Positions 1-5,174 of a stretch of 6,790 nt of DNA are shown one piece after another. Made by a program: the position numbers and the translations under genes. Each line of letters starts with the position of its first letter. Position 1 is the stretch's first letter. The stretch lies in assembly GCA_026709725.1 (NCBI GenBank), contig JAPOSK010000204.1, positions 1 through 6,790 on the forward strand, read 5' to 3'. Source of the stretch: Paracoccaceae bacterium. Its GTDB lineage: Bacteria > Pseudomonadota > Alphaproteobacteria > Rhodobacterales > Rhodobacteraceae. The notes beneath the pieces were generated by a model. It worked only from the letters and a program-made list of their open reading frames with translations, ran no database searches and had not been told where the DNA came from.

Positions 1-266
1 CCGAGACCGTGATGCCCGATCCACGGCTCCTCGACGCGTATGCCAGGGGCGATCGCGCGGGGATGCGGGAGCATTGGCTTCTGCCCAGGTGCGAGGGCGG
101 TGCGGGCGGTCTCCCGGTGATGCATCATGCCATGATCCGGGTTGGCACCGGGGTCTGCGATGTCAATGAGGTCGAGGAGGAAATCGATCTCGTGCGGGCG
201 TATCGGCGGGACTACGCTGCGCTGGCAGCCGATCTGCCTGAACAGGTCCGGGCGCTGGCGGCATGA
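1..266 (+). CDS. pilQ: Thin-pilus assembly ATPase PilQ (GspE/PilB type), C-terminal end only
   Basis: This is the last roughly 88 codons of a gene that begins upstream of the window; the frame is open from base 3 to the TGA at 264-266. The Walker A and B motifs would lie upstream, so the call rests on the tail and on position. The tail reads as an acidic and basic helical C-terminus, with a segment around MIRVGTGVCDVNEVEEEIDL that resembles the end of type II secretion/type IV pilus ATPases, where a short basic stretch is followed by a G-x-x-x-x-x-E-V signature. It is directly coupled to the GspF-like pilR by an ATGA overlap, the order known for pilQ-pilR in R64-type thin-pilus operons. PilQ is a cytoplasmic hexameric ATPase that powers pilin assembly at the inner membrane. 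Another secretion ATPase such as a DotB relative is possible but less likely beside PilR. Confidence 0.72.
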   Translation, partial: ETVMPDPRLLDAYARGDRAGMREHWLLPRCEGGAGGLPVMHHAMIRVGTGVCDVNEVEEEIDLVRAYRRDYAALAADLPEQVRALAA

Positions 267-1345
267 GGGTGGTGCGGTCGGGACTGGAGTGGATGGGGCA
301 GCGGCTCCTGCGGGTCCGGTTTGGCAGCGAGTTGCGCTGCCGGTTCTACCGGGAGCTGATCGCCCTCGTTGATGCCGGCTTTTCCTGCAGCGAGGCGATC
401 GATGCGATCTGGAAGATCAAGAGTGCGGATGGGGCAAGGGGGCACGACCCGATTGCCCGCATCCTCGGTCGTGTCCGGGCCGGGTTGCGGAATGGCAATG
501 GTCTTGGTGCGTCATTGCAGCCCTGGATCCCGCGGGACGAGCATATGGCGATCACGGCCATAGAGACCAGCGAGATGTTCGGCCGAAATCTCGAGGTCTA
601 CTGCCGGACACTCGAGCGGTCCGGGACGATCCGGTCCGACATGATCAGCGTGCTGGCCTATCCGGTCCTCTTGCTGGCGATGACCTACGGCATACTGGTT
701 TATTTCAGTCGGGGGATCGCACCCCAGATGGAGACGCTGCTGCCGGTTGCGCACTGGATCGGGATTGCGAGGATCGTGTTCCAGGCGGGTGAAGTGCTCG
801 ATTGGCTGCTGCCGGTGGTGGTCCTGCTGGTCATCGTGGTGCCGATCATGATGGTCCTGCTGCTGCCCCGCTGGGCCGGGCGGGGACGGATATGGGCGGA
901 CAGGCTGCCGGTGTTTGTCATGTACCGGCTCATGAGCGGTGTTCTGCTGCTGCAGTCGATTGCGTGCCTCGTTGCCAATGGCCTGACGCCGGTGGAAGCC
1001 ATTGCCAGACTTCGACCGGTCGCCAATGCATATGTCGGGGCACATCTTGACCGGATCCGCAATCACATGCTGAACGGCGCCAATCTCGGTCTGGCCATGC
1101 AGCGAACGGCCCGGGGCTGGCCGGACCGGGAGCTTGTCCTCACCCTGCGCATCCTGTCACGCTCGCAGGATTTCCATCGCCATCTGCAGATGATTGCCGG
1201 GCAGTGGCTGACGAAGAGCCATGAACGCATCCACCGGACCCTGGCCCTGATGCGGGCTGTCATCTTCCTCATCGTCTTCGGGGTGATCTCGGCAATCGTG
1301 ATCGCCATGTATGACCTGCAGGGCCAGATCACGGCCGCCTGGTGA
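263..1345 (+). CDS. pilR: Thin-pilus inner-membrane platform protein PilR (GspF/PilC family)
   Basis: 360 residues, the usual length for PilR. It is the polytopic inner-membrane platform on which the PilQ ATPase acts to extrude PilS pilin. Two T2SSF-type cytoplasmic helical domains are visible, about residues 25-125 and 212-320. Hydrophobic segments lie at about 128-148, 180-201 and 329-349, the three-span layout typical of GspF/PilC proteins. Family-like features include the FYRELIALVDAGFSCSEAID stretch near residues 28-47 and a second-half counterpart, LLQSIACLVANGLTPVEAI, near 229-247; the two halves echo each other as expected for the internally duplicated T2SSF fold. The ATG at 263 overlaps the pilQ stop (ATGA) and has no strong ribosome-binding site of its own, which suggests translational coupling. 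The gene is intact. It is followed by the AbiE-carrying insertion rather than directly by pilS. Confidence 0.9.
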   Translation: MRVVRSGLEWMGQRLLRVRFGSELRCRFYRELIALVDAGFSCSEAIDAIWKIKSADGARGHDPIARILGRVRAGLRNGNGLGASLQPWIPRDEHMAITAIETSEMFGRNLEVYCRTLERSGTIRSDMISVLAYPVLLLAMTYGILVYFSRGIAPQMETLLPVAHWIGIARIVFQAGEVLDWLLPVVVLLVIVVPIMMVLLLPRWAGRGRIWADRLPVFVMYRLMSGVLLLQSIACLVANGLTPVEAIARLRPVANAYVGAHLDRIRNHMLNGANLGLAMQRTARGWPDRELVLTLRILSRSQDFHRHLQMIAGQWLTKSHERIHRTLALMRAVIFLIVFGVISAIVIAMYDLQGQITAAW

Positions 1346-1367
1346 GATTGGTGTGGATGCGGCGTGT

Positions 1368-1379
1368 GGGTCTTTCAAT
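1368..1379 (+). repeat. 12-bp direct repeat, left copy
   Basis: The sequence GGGTCTTTCAAT matches 3534-3545 exactly and in the same orientation. The match stops at once on both sides. By a rough estimate (about 370 by 340 positions against 4 to the 12th), a chance match of this length between the two arms is expected well under 1 time in 50. Confidence 0.6.
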
Positions 1380-1397
1380 AGGACGCGGTTAACTGTA

Positions 1398-1410
1398 GCG
1401 TGTTCATCAG
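1398..1410 (+). repeat. 13-bp direct repeat, copy 1
   Basis: GCGTGTTCATCAG occurs here and at 1496-1508. The word GGACGCG precedes both copies: it lies 10 bases before this copy (1381-1387) and overlaps the second one (1492-1498). The two sites therefore look like a short duplication that differs by a 13-base insertion or deletion. Confidence 0.55.
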
Positions 1411-1495
1411 GGTGAGAGTTGCCGGGTCAGTTACTGTGCTGTGCCGATGTCGAGACCTGCGTGCTCAATCAGTTCCGCGAATTCTGTTCGTGGAC

Positions 1496-1508
1496 GCGTG
1501 TTCATCAG
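1496..1508 (+). repeat. 13-bp direct repeat, copy 2
   Basis: Exact second copy of the word at 1398-1410, 98 bases downstream. On the minus strand each copy reads CTGATGAACACGC and so offers an ATG followed by Asn-Thr. The frame from this copy stays open for 24 codons, the frame from the first copy for 10. Confidence 0.55.
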
Positions 1509-1640
1509 CCTGCCCCTGCTCTGTGTCTGTTGCTGACAATATGTCCCCCGTTCCAGTTCAAAGTGCAACGGGAGCGGCGGGGCCGGACCCCGTGGCGTGC
1601 TGGCGGGCGAATCGGCACGGGAATCCGGGAAAATGGGCTC

Positions 1641-1670
1641 CAGCGACGGATTCGGGCAATTCGGTCGCTG
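1641..1670. repeat. 7-bp inverted repeat upstream of the AbiE promoter
   Basis: CAGCGAC (1641-1647) and GTCGCTG (1664-1670) are perfect reverse complements around a 16-base loop. It lies just upstream of the AbiE promoter, but there is no T-run, so it is not a clear terminator. Its role is unknown and it may be chance. Confidence 0.3.
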
Positions 1671-1692
1671 ATCGGGGTCGTTCGGATGTTGC

Positions 1693-1726
1693 TTGATTTG
1701 TCCGAAATATGTGTCATATTTCCGAC
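1693..1726 (+). promoter_or_regulatory. Probable promoter of the AbiE operon, possibly leaderless
   Basis: A TTGATT box at 1693-1698 stands 16 bases from a CATATT box at 1715-1720, a reasonable sigma-70-like pair. A transcript starting about seven bases later would begin at or next to the ATG at 1727. No Shine-Dalgarno-like purine run lies upstream of that ATG, which agrees with a leaderless mRNA. This was read by eye and not tested. Confidence 0.45.
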
Positions 1727-1727
1727 A
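1699..1727. promoter_or_regulatory. Palindromic operator overlapping the AbiE promoter and start codon
   Basis: Arms TGTCCGAAATATG (1699-1711) and CATATTTCCGACA (1715-1727) pair at 12 of 13 positions around a 3-base centre. The palindrome covers the -35/-10 spacer, the -10 box and the first base of the start codon. AbiEi antitoxins are known to repress their own promoters by binding inverted repeats through their winged-helix domain, so this is the natural operator. A partial extra half-site (TTCGGA) lies at 1681-1686. Confidence 0.65.
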
Positions 1728-2394
1728 TGACGATACTGACACAAGATACAGGTCTGCGCTCTCAGCTCCTTGCCCGCGTCGCGGCCACGCCGGATGAGGT
1801 CTGGGTTCCCGGCGATTTCGCAGACCTCGGCAACCGCCCTGCTATCGACAAGACCTTGCACCGCCTGGTCGCCTCGGGCGACCTGCGCCGTATCGACCGG
1901 GGCCTCTACAACCGGCCGCGGATAAACGACCTGACTGGTCGTCCGACAGTACCCGACTACCGTGCAGTCATCCGCGCCGTCACCCGCCGCGACCGGGCCG
2001 CGCCCTCATCGACGGCATGACCGCCGCTAACGAACTCGGTCTCACCACCGCGGTGCCGGCCCGCATCGAGGTGCTGGTCGATGCGCGGTTAAAACCGATC
2101 AAGCTCGGCAACCAGGAACTCCACTTCAGGTATGCAGCGCCCAGCCGCCTCTATTGGGCCGGTCGACCGGCCATGCGCGTGGTCCAGGCACTGCACTGGA
2201 TGCAGGACATGCTCTCCGAGGACAGCGAGCGTCAGCTCGTCGAGAAAAAACTGCACAGCCTCTTCGCCGATCCTCGGCACGGCAAATCCATCCGGGACGA
2301 TCTGCGGGCAGGTCTCCCGGCCCTGCCGATCTGGATGCAGGAGATCCTCCGCGGGTTGCTCCTCCCCGCCGACGCAGACATATCGCGCCGATGA
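1727..2394 (+). pseudogene. abiEi: AbiEi-type antitoxin (DUF6088-like), split by a frameshift
   Basis: Restored length is about 222 residues, normal for this antitoxin family. The first part (residues 12-66) is a winged-helix DNA-binding domain with the wing-like motif LRRIDRGLYNRPRI at about 53-66. The second part carries the family's TAANELGLTTAVPAR stretch and the PSRLYWAGRPAMRVVQALHW stretch. It should repress the operon and counter the AbiEii toxin. The frame breaks near 1998-1999: adding one C there gives an unbroken Asp-Arg-Ala-Arg-Ala-Leu-Ile-Asp-Gly. As read, the N-terminal piece is 97 residues (1727-2020) and the C-terminal piece is 125 residues from the ATG at 2017, overlapping the stop as ATGA, so reinitiation could still make both. 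I chose ATG 1727 over ATG 1709 because 1709 lies inside the operator and upstream of the predicted transcript start. The end overlaps the toxin start as ATGA. Confidence 0.85.
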
Positions 2395-3438
2395 CTGCCG
2401 ACGCCTACAGGCAACTCATAGCCGCGACATCGCGCGACCGCCTCGACCTGTTTCTCACGACCGCCAGCCGGCTCGGTACTCCGGTCGGCAATGTCGAAAA
2501 GGACTTCTGGGTCTGCTGGACATTGAACGCGCTCTATCAGGAGCGGCCCACCGGCGGCCCCGCCTGCTCTTCAAGGGCGGTACATCCCTGTCGAAAGCCT
2601 ACGGCCTGATCGAGCGCTTCTCCGAAGACATCGACATCACGGTGTTCCGCGACGACCTCGATCAGCCAGCCACTGTCGAGGAACTGGAGGCCCTTTCGAA
2701 CAAGAAGCGTCGAGCCAGGCTCGACACGATCAGGGCGCGTGCCGCGCCTACATCACCGGTCCGCTGCGCGGGTTCCTGGACGCGCAGCTCGCCGACGCCA
2801 CCGGCGGCGCCGGCCGTATTGAGATCGACGACGCCGATCCCGACGAGCAGACGCTGCTCGTGTGGTATCCCGAGGTCGAGTCACGCGACGACGCCTATGT
2901 TCAACCGGCCGTACGTATCGAATCCGGCGCAAAGTCCGCTCTCGACCCCCACCTCCCAGTCTTGATCCGACCCTACATCGCCGAGGATGCCCCAGGCCTC
3001 GATCTGACGACCCCCGACGTGACCACAATCGAGGCCACCCGCACCTTCTGGGACAAGGTCGTGATCGCGCACGGCCTGCGCCGTTGGCACGAGCGTCAGG
3101 GGTTTCTTCGTCAGGAGGGGCAGCGTGTGTCGCGGCACTACTACGACCTCCATTGCCTGTTTCGCTCGGACATCGGCGAAGCCGCGCTCGCCGATCATAA
3201 TCTGGGCACCGATTGCGTTCACCACGCCCGGATGTTCTTCGACCGCCCCGACTATGACCTCGCCTCTGCCGTTCCGGGCTCATTTGCAATCGCCCCGACT
3301 GGCGCGATGATCGGTGCGCTCGACCGCGACTACGCCAACACGACGGCCATGATCTTCGGAGCCGCCCCTGCGTTCGAAGAAATCCTGGCATCCATCCAGG
3401 AGTTCGAGCTGGCCATAAACGGTGTCGATTACCGGTGA
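2391..3438 (+). pseudogene. abiEii: AbiEii-family nucleotidyltransferase toxin, with two frameshifts
   Basis: The restored protein is about 349 residues and matches the AbiEii/AbiGii toxin family throughout. These toxins are DNA-polymerase-beta-like nucleotidyltransferases; characterised members act in abortive phage infection and plasmid maintenance, some by modifying tRNA. Visible in restored numbering: NVEKDFWVCWTL near 35-46, the GGTSLSK motif at 63-69 followed by SEDID at 78-82 (the paired Asp residues expected to bind metal), RTFWDK at 218-223, and SRHYYDL at 248-254. The reading frame breaks near 2558-2561 (a C run one base short) and again near 2733-2742 (one G apparently lost). Translation as read would stop at 2609 after 72 residues, before the active site. 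The ATG at 2391 overlaps the antitoxin stop and has no ribosome-binding site, so it depends on coupling. The frame after the second break is intact to the TGA at 3436-3438. Confidence 0.87.
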
Positions 3439-3533
3439 CCGAGTCGATCAGGGCACAATAGATCGCTGCCCACCGCCTACCACGGCTCAGCCCGATCTGG
3501 GGTGATGTTGATCTGGGCCGGTGGGCCGTGCCC

Positions 3534-3545
3534 GGGTCTTTCAAT
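3534..3545 (+). repeat. 12-bp direct repeat, right copy
   Basis: Exact copy of 1368-1379 in the same orientation, about 95 bases after the toxin stop. A hairpin follows almost at once. This is the proposed right edge of the acquired AbiE segment. Confidence 0.6.
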
Positions 3546-3547
3546 CG

Positions 3548-3566
3548 GTCACCGGATGCCGGTGGC
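3548..3566. other. Short hairpin next to the right 12-bp repeat
   Basis: CACCGG (3550-3555) and CCGGTG (3559-3564) form a perfect 6-bp stem with a 3-base ATG loop. One wobble pair and one further pair could extend it to 3548-3566. There is no T-run, so it is unlikely to be an intrinsic terminator. It starts two bases after the 12-bp repeat. Confidence 0.35.
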
Positions 3567-3740
3567 ATGCTTGTGGCCTGTACAGCCGAGAAATCCAGCA
3601 TATGCAGACAGACCGGGCGGTTGGATCACTGTCACCAATATGGGTACACAGCTTGGTCTGTTCGCTCTTCCCTGCGCACTGTCGGCGAGTTGTGGAGGCA
3701 CCAGGGCGTAGTCAACTGTATCCTGCTGAAGGGTTCGGGG

Positions 3741-3749
3741 TTATCCACA
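3741..3749 (+). other. Single consensus DnaA-box word
   Basis: TTATCCACA is the exact canonical DnaA box. I found no second good copy and no iterons or AT-rich unwinding region nearby, so an origin is not supported. One chance hit is expected only about once in twenty windows of this size, so it is recorded as a site, with no role assigned. Confidence 0.3.
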
Positions 3750-3840
3750 AGGACGGGGATCGGGTGGCGAGAAACCGCTTGTGACTTTCACGGAGTGCGA
3801 TGAGTGTTGGGCGCGGTTGGCGGCGGCCTGCGGGCAATGG

Positions 3841-3846
3841 AAGGAG
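3841..3846 (+). promoter_or_regulatory. Ribosome-binding site of pilS
   Basis: AAGGAG lies 6 bases before the ATG at 3853 and is the strongest Shine-Dalgarno match before any start in the window. It decides the pilS start over the longer GTG-initiated frame from 3781. A strong site fits a major pilin needed in many copies. Confidence 0.75.
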
Positions 3847-3851
3847 AGATC

Positions 3852-3905
3852 GATGATGCGGGAAGCAGGGATGATGCGGAGGGTATGGATGATGCGACGG
3901 ACTTG
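3852..3905 (+). repeat. Triplicated 18-bp repeat in the pilS leader
   Basis: The word GATGATGCG starts at 3852, 3870 and 3888, exactly 18 bases apart, and encodes Met-Met-Arg three times at residues 1-3, 7-9 and 13-15. Each unit offers an in-frame ATG pair, and the third is preceded by GGAGGG about five bases upstream. The repeat therefore creates alternative starts that change only the cleaved leader. Confidence 0.65.
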
Positions 3906-4476
3906 TGGGCAGTCGGTCTGTCCGGGAGATGATGCAGAGTGCGGGGCCACGCTGATTGAGGCGGCCCTCTTTACCGTGATCGCACTGGGGATCGTGATTG
4001 GCGGGATTGTCTTCTTCGAGCAGGCGTCAAACTCGGCCCGGGCCAATGATCTGGTGCGGACGATGGCCGGGCTGCAATCGCAGGTCAGGGCGCTCTTCCA
4101 GACCCAGTCGAACTATGGCACGGCGGCCCTGACGTCGGTGCTGATTTCAGCCAATGCCGTCCCGGCCAGCATGCTTGATGACTCGAACAGTGATGGCACC
4201 TATGATGCAATCGTCAATGCATTCGGCGGGGCGGTTGTTGTCACGGGGGCCGGTCGGCAGTTCACGATCAATCTGACCAAGGTCCCGGTGGATGTCTGCA
4301 CGCGGGCCCTGCCGTTTGATGAGGGCGGCAATGGCCTCATCGGCAACGGGATCGCATCGGTCTCCGATGGCACGGACACCGATACCGACGGTCTGACATC
4401 GGCCGAGGCCGCGGCGTTCTGCTCAAAGAATGCCACCGGTGGTGAAGTGGCGCTGACCTGGACATTCGATCGGTAG
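3853..4476 (+). CDS. pilS: Type IV prepilin PilS (thin-pilus major pilin)
   Basis: 207 residues from the ATG at 3853, chosen for its AAGGAG site. The 31-residue leader ends in Glu-Cys-Gly, and the mature protein begins ATLIEAALFTVIALGIV: Gly at -1, Glu at +5 and a long hydrophobic helix (about residues 32-54) form a textbook type IV prepilin processing site. A prepilin peptidase such as PilU, not in this window, would cleave it. The rest matches PilS-type pilins: a helical neck (about 55-88) and a globular beta domain with two cysteines, C149 and C190, placed to form the C-terminal disulphide loop. Unusual points are the three Met-Met-Arg repeats and three extra cysteines (18, 23, 30) in the leader, and two acidic loops (110-118 and 175-185). 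The mature pilin would polymerise into the thin pilus used in liquid mating. It is followed 3 bases later by the GTG of traM. Confidence 0.9.
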   Translation: MMREAGMMRRVWMMRRTCGQSVCPGDDAECGATLIEAALFTVIALGIVIGGIVFFEQASNSARANDLVRTMAGLQSQVRALFQTQSNYGTAALTSVLISANAVPASMLDDSNSDGTYDAIVNAFGGAVVVTGAGRQFTINLTKVPVDVCTRALPFDEGGNGLIGNGIASVSDGTDTDTDGLTSAEAAAFCSKNATGGEVALTWTFDR

Positions 4477-4479
4477 GCG

Positions 4480-5151
4480 GTGGGAAGTCCCGAAAGCGAA
4501 GACAGCGGGCGCATGCATATTGTGACGCTGGCCACAAGGCGCCATGAGGAATGGATTCGCAGCCATGCGCGCATGTCGGTGACGGTGCTCGTGATGAGTG
4601 CAGCGACGGTGCTGTCGATCGGGATGATGCTCTGGGCTGTTCTGGCCAAACCGGAACCCGTCTTCTTTGCGACGCGGGAAGACGGCGGGATCCTGCCCCT
4701 GATTCCGGTCTCGACCCCGTTCCTCTCGGACAGCGGTGTGACCAATTTTGCCGTGGAGGCCGTCACGCATGCGCTGACACTGGATTTTGCCAACTGGCGG
4801 GATGACCTGACGGATGCGGCACGCTATTTCGAACAGCCCGATGGCTGGAACGGCTTCCTTGATGCGATCGAGGAGTCGGACATGCTGAACTATCTGCGTG
4901 ATCACCGGCTCGTCTCGACCGTGGTGGCCAATGGGGCCGCCATCGTTGAATCGGGGCTGGATGATCGGAAGCGCTACAGCTGGAAGGTGCAGATTCCCCT
5001 GAGCATGACCTACGAGTCCGCCAGCGAAATCAGCCGGGAGCGGCTTCTGGCCGAACTCGTTGTCTCGCGTCTTCCAACCTGGGAGTCGCCCGATGGTGTC
5101 GGCATCACGCAGGTCGTCATCCGGCCCGGACGCGCCGACCCGTCGCTGTAG
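4480..5151 (+). CDS. traM: Type IVB conjugation inner-membrane protein TraM (DotI/IcmL family)
   Basis: 223 residues from the GTG at 4480. A short cytoplasmic N-terminus is followed by one membrane span (about 32-54) and a periplasmic domain, the layout of DotI/IcmL/TraM. Family-like stretches are KPEPVFFATREDGGILPL just after the span, ALTLDFANWRDDL near residues 96-108, the ARYFEQPDGWNGF segment after it, and WKVQIPLSMTYE near 168-179. DotI-type proteins form part of the inner-membrane complex of the type IVB channel. The start is uncertain: the GTG lies 3 bases after the pilS stop with no strong ribosome-binding site, while an in-frame ATG at 4513 would give 212 residues and also keep the span. 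The gene order traM-traN-traO is that of R64. The gene appears intact, and the gap to traN is 23 bases. Confidence 0.9.
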   Translation: MGSPESEDSGRMHIVTLATRRHEEWIRSHARMSVTVLVMSAATVLSIGMMLWAVLAKPEPVFFATREDGGILPLIPVSTPFLSDSGVTNFAVEAVTHALTLDFANWRDDLTDAARYFEQPDGWNGFLDAIEESDMLNYLRDHRLVSTVVANGAAIVESGLDDRKRYSWKVQIPLSMTYESASEISRERLLAELVVSRLPTWESPDGVGITQVVIRPGRADPSL

Positions 5152-5174
5152 TCGCCTCGAATCGCGGTCAGGGG

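Larger units (their letters stand above)
1346..1692. other. Non-coding arm between pilR and the AbiE promoter
   Basis: About 350 bases with no gene I can support; the overlapping short frames on both strands have no recognisable protein character. It contains one copy of the 12-bp repeat shared with the other side of AbiE (1368-1379), a 13-bp direct repeat (1398-1410 and 1496-1508), a GC-rich hairpin at 1578-1592 without a T-run, and a 7-bp inverted repeat at 1641-1670. A 24-codon minus-strand frame (1505 down to 1431) begins inside one copy of the 13-bp repeat and may be a gene remnant. Such a gap is odd in a cluster whose other junctions overlap or nearly touch. Confidence 0.6.
1368..3545. 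mobile_element. Candidate acquired AbiE cassette bounded by a 12-bp direct repeat
   Basis: An identical 12-base word occurs 23 bases after the pilR stop and again about 100 bases after the toxin stop, so the two copies enclose the AbiE operon and its flanks. Removing one copy plus the interior would leave a pilR-pilS spacer of about 330 bases. No transposase, integrase or terminal inverted repeats are visible, so the mode of entry is unknown. Recombination between short homologies, or movement by factors acting in trans, would both fit. The AbiE genes also appear to differ from their neighbours in codon preference, with more CGC and CTC and fewer CGG codons. The outer limits are an inference from the repeat alone. 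Confidence 0.35.
3439..3840. other. Non-coding arm between the AbiE toxin and pilS
   Basis: About 400 bases with no supportable gene; three overlapping short + frames have no protein-like character. It holds the right copy of the 12-bp repeat (3534-3545), a hairpin directly after it (3548-3566), an 8-bp palindrome CTGTACAG (3578-3585), another, GCATATGC, at 3598-3605, and one consensus DnaA-box word (3741-3749). I looked for a pilS promoter and saw no convincing -35/-10 pair. If AbiE transcription or pilR read-through does not supply pilS, its promoter should be in this arm. Confidence 0.55.

Noticed and set aside
1578..1592. GC-rich hairpin as a terminator for pilR
   Set aside because: The perfect 5-bp stem (CGGGG/CCCCG) has no following T-run and lies over 230 bases from the pilR stop.
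1709..1726. Antitoxin start at the ATG at 1709
   Set aside because: It lies inside the left arm of the operator, upstream of the predicted transcript start, and adds six residues with no support.
1990..2745. Programmed -1 ribosomal frameshifting at the three AbiE breaks
   Set aside because: The toxin's CCC run at 2558-2561 could allow tRNA slippage, but the other two sites are not classic slippery heptamers, and three needed shifts would give almost no product. Mutation or sequencing error is simpler.
2132..2965. A 277-codon + frame as one protein
   Set aside because: Only its middle part (about 2560-2735) is real toxin sequence. The start and end are out-of-frame readings created by the two frameshifts.
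2753..3601. Long minus-strand open frame of 282 codons opposite the toxin
   Set aside because: Its product is mostly Arg, Ser, Gly and Pro with no domain, and it lies opposite a well-supported AbiEii reading. It is a GC-rich shadow.
3502..3803. Three overlapping + strand short frames between AbiE and pilS
   Set aside because: They overlap each other in different frames, lack good ribosome-binding sites and show no protein-like pattern.
3781..3852. Longer pilS starting at the GTG at 3781
   Set aside because: It would give a 55-residue prepilin leader and ignores the strong AAGGAG site that fits the ATG at 3853.
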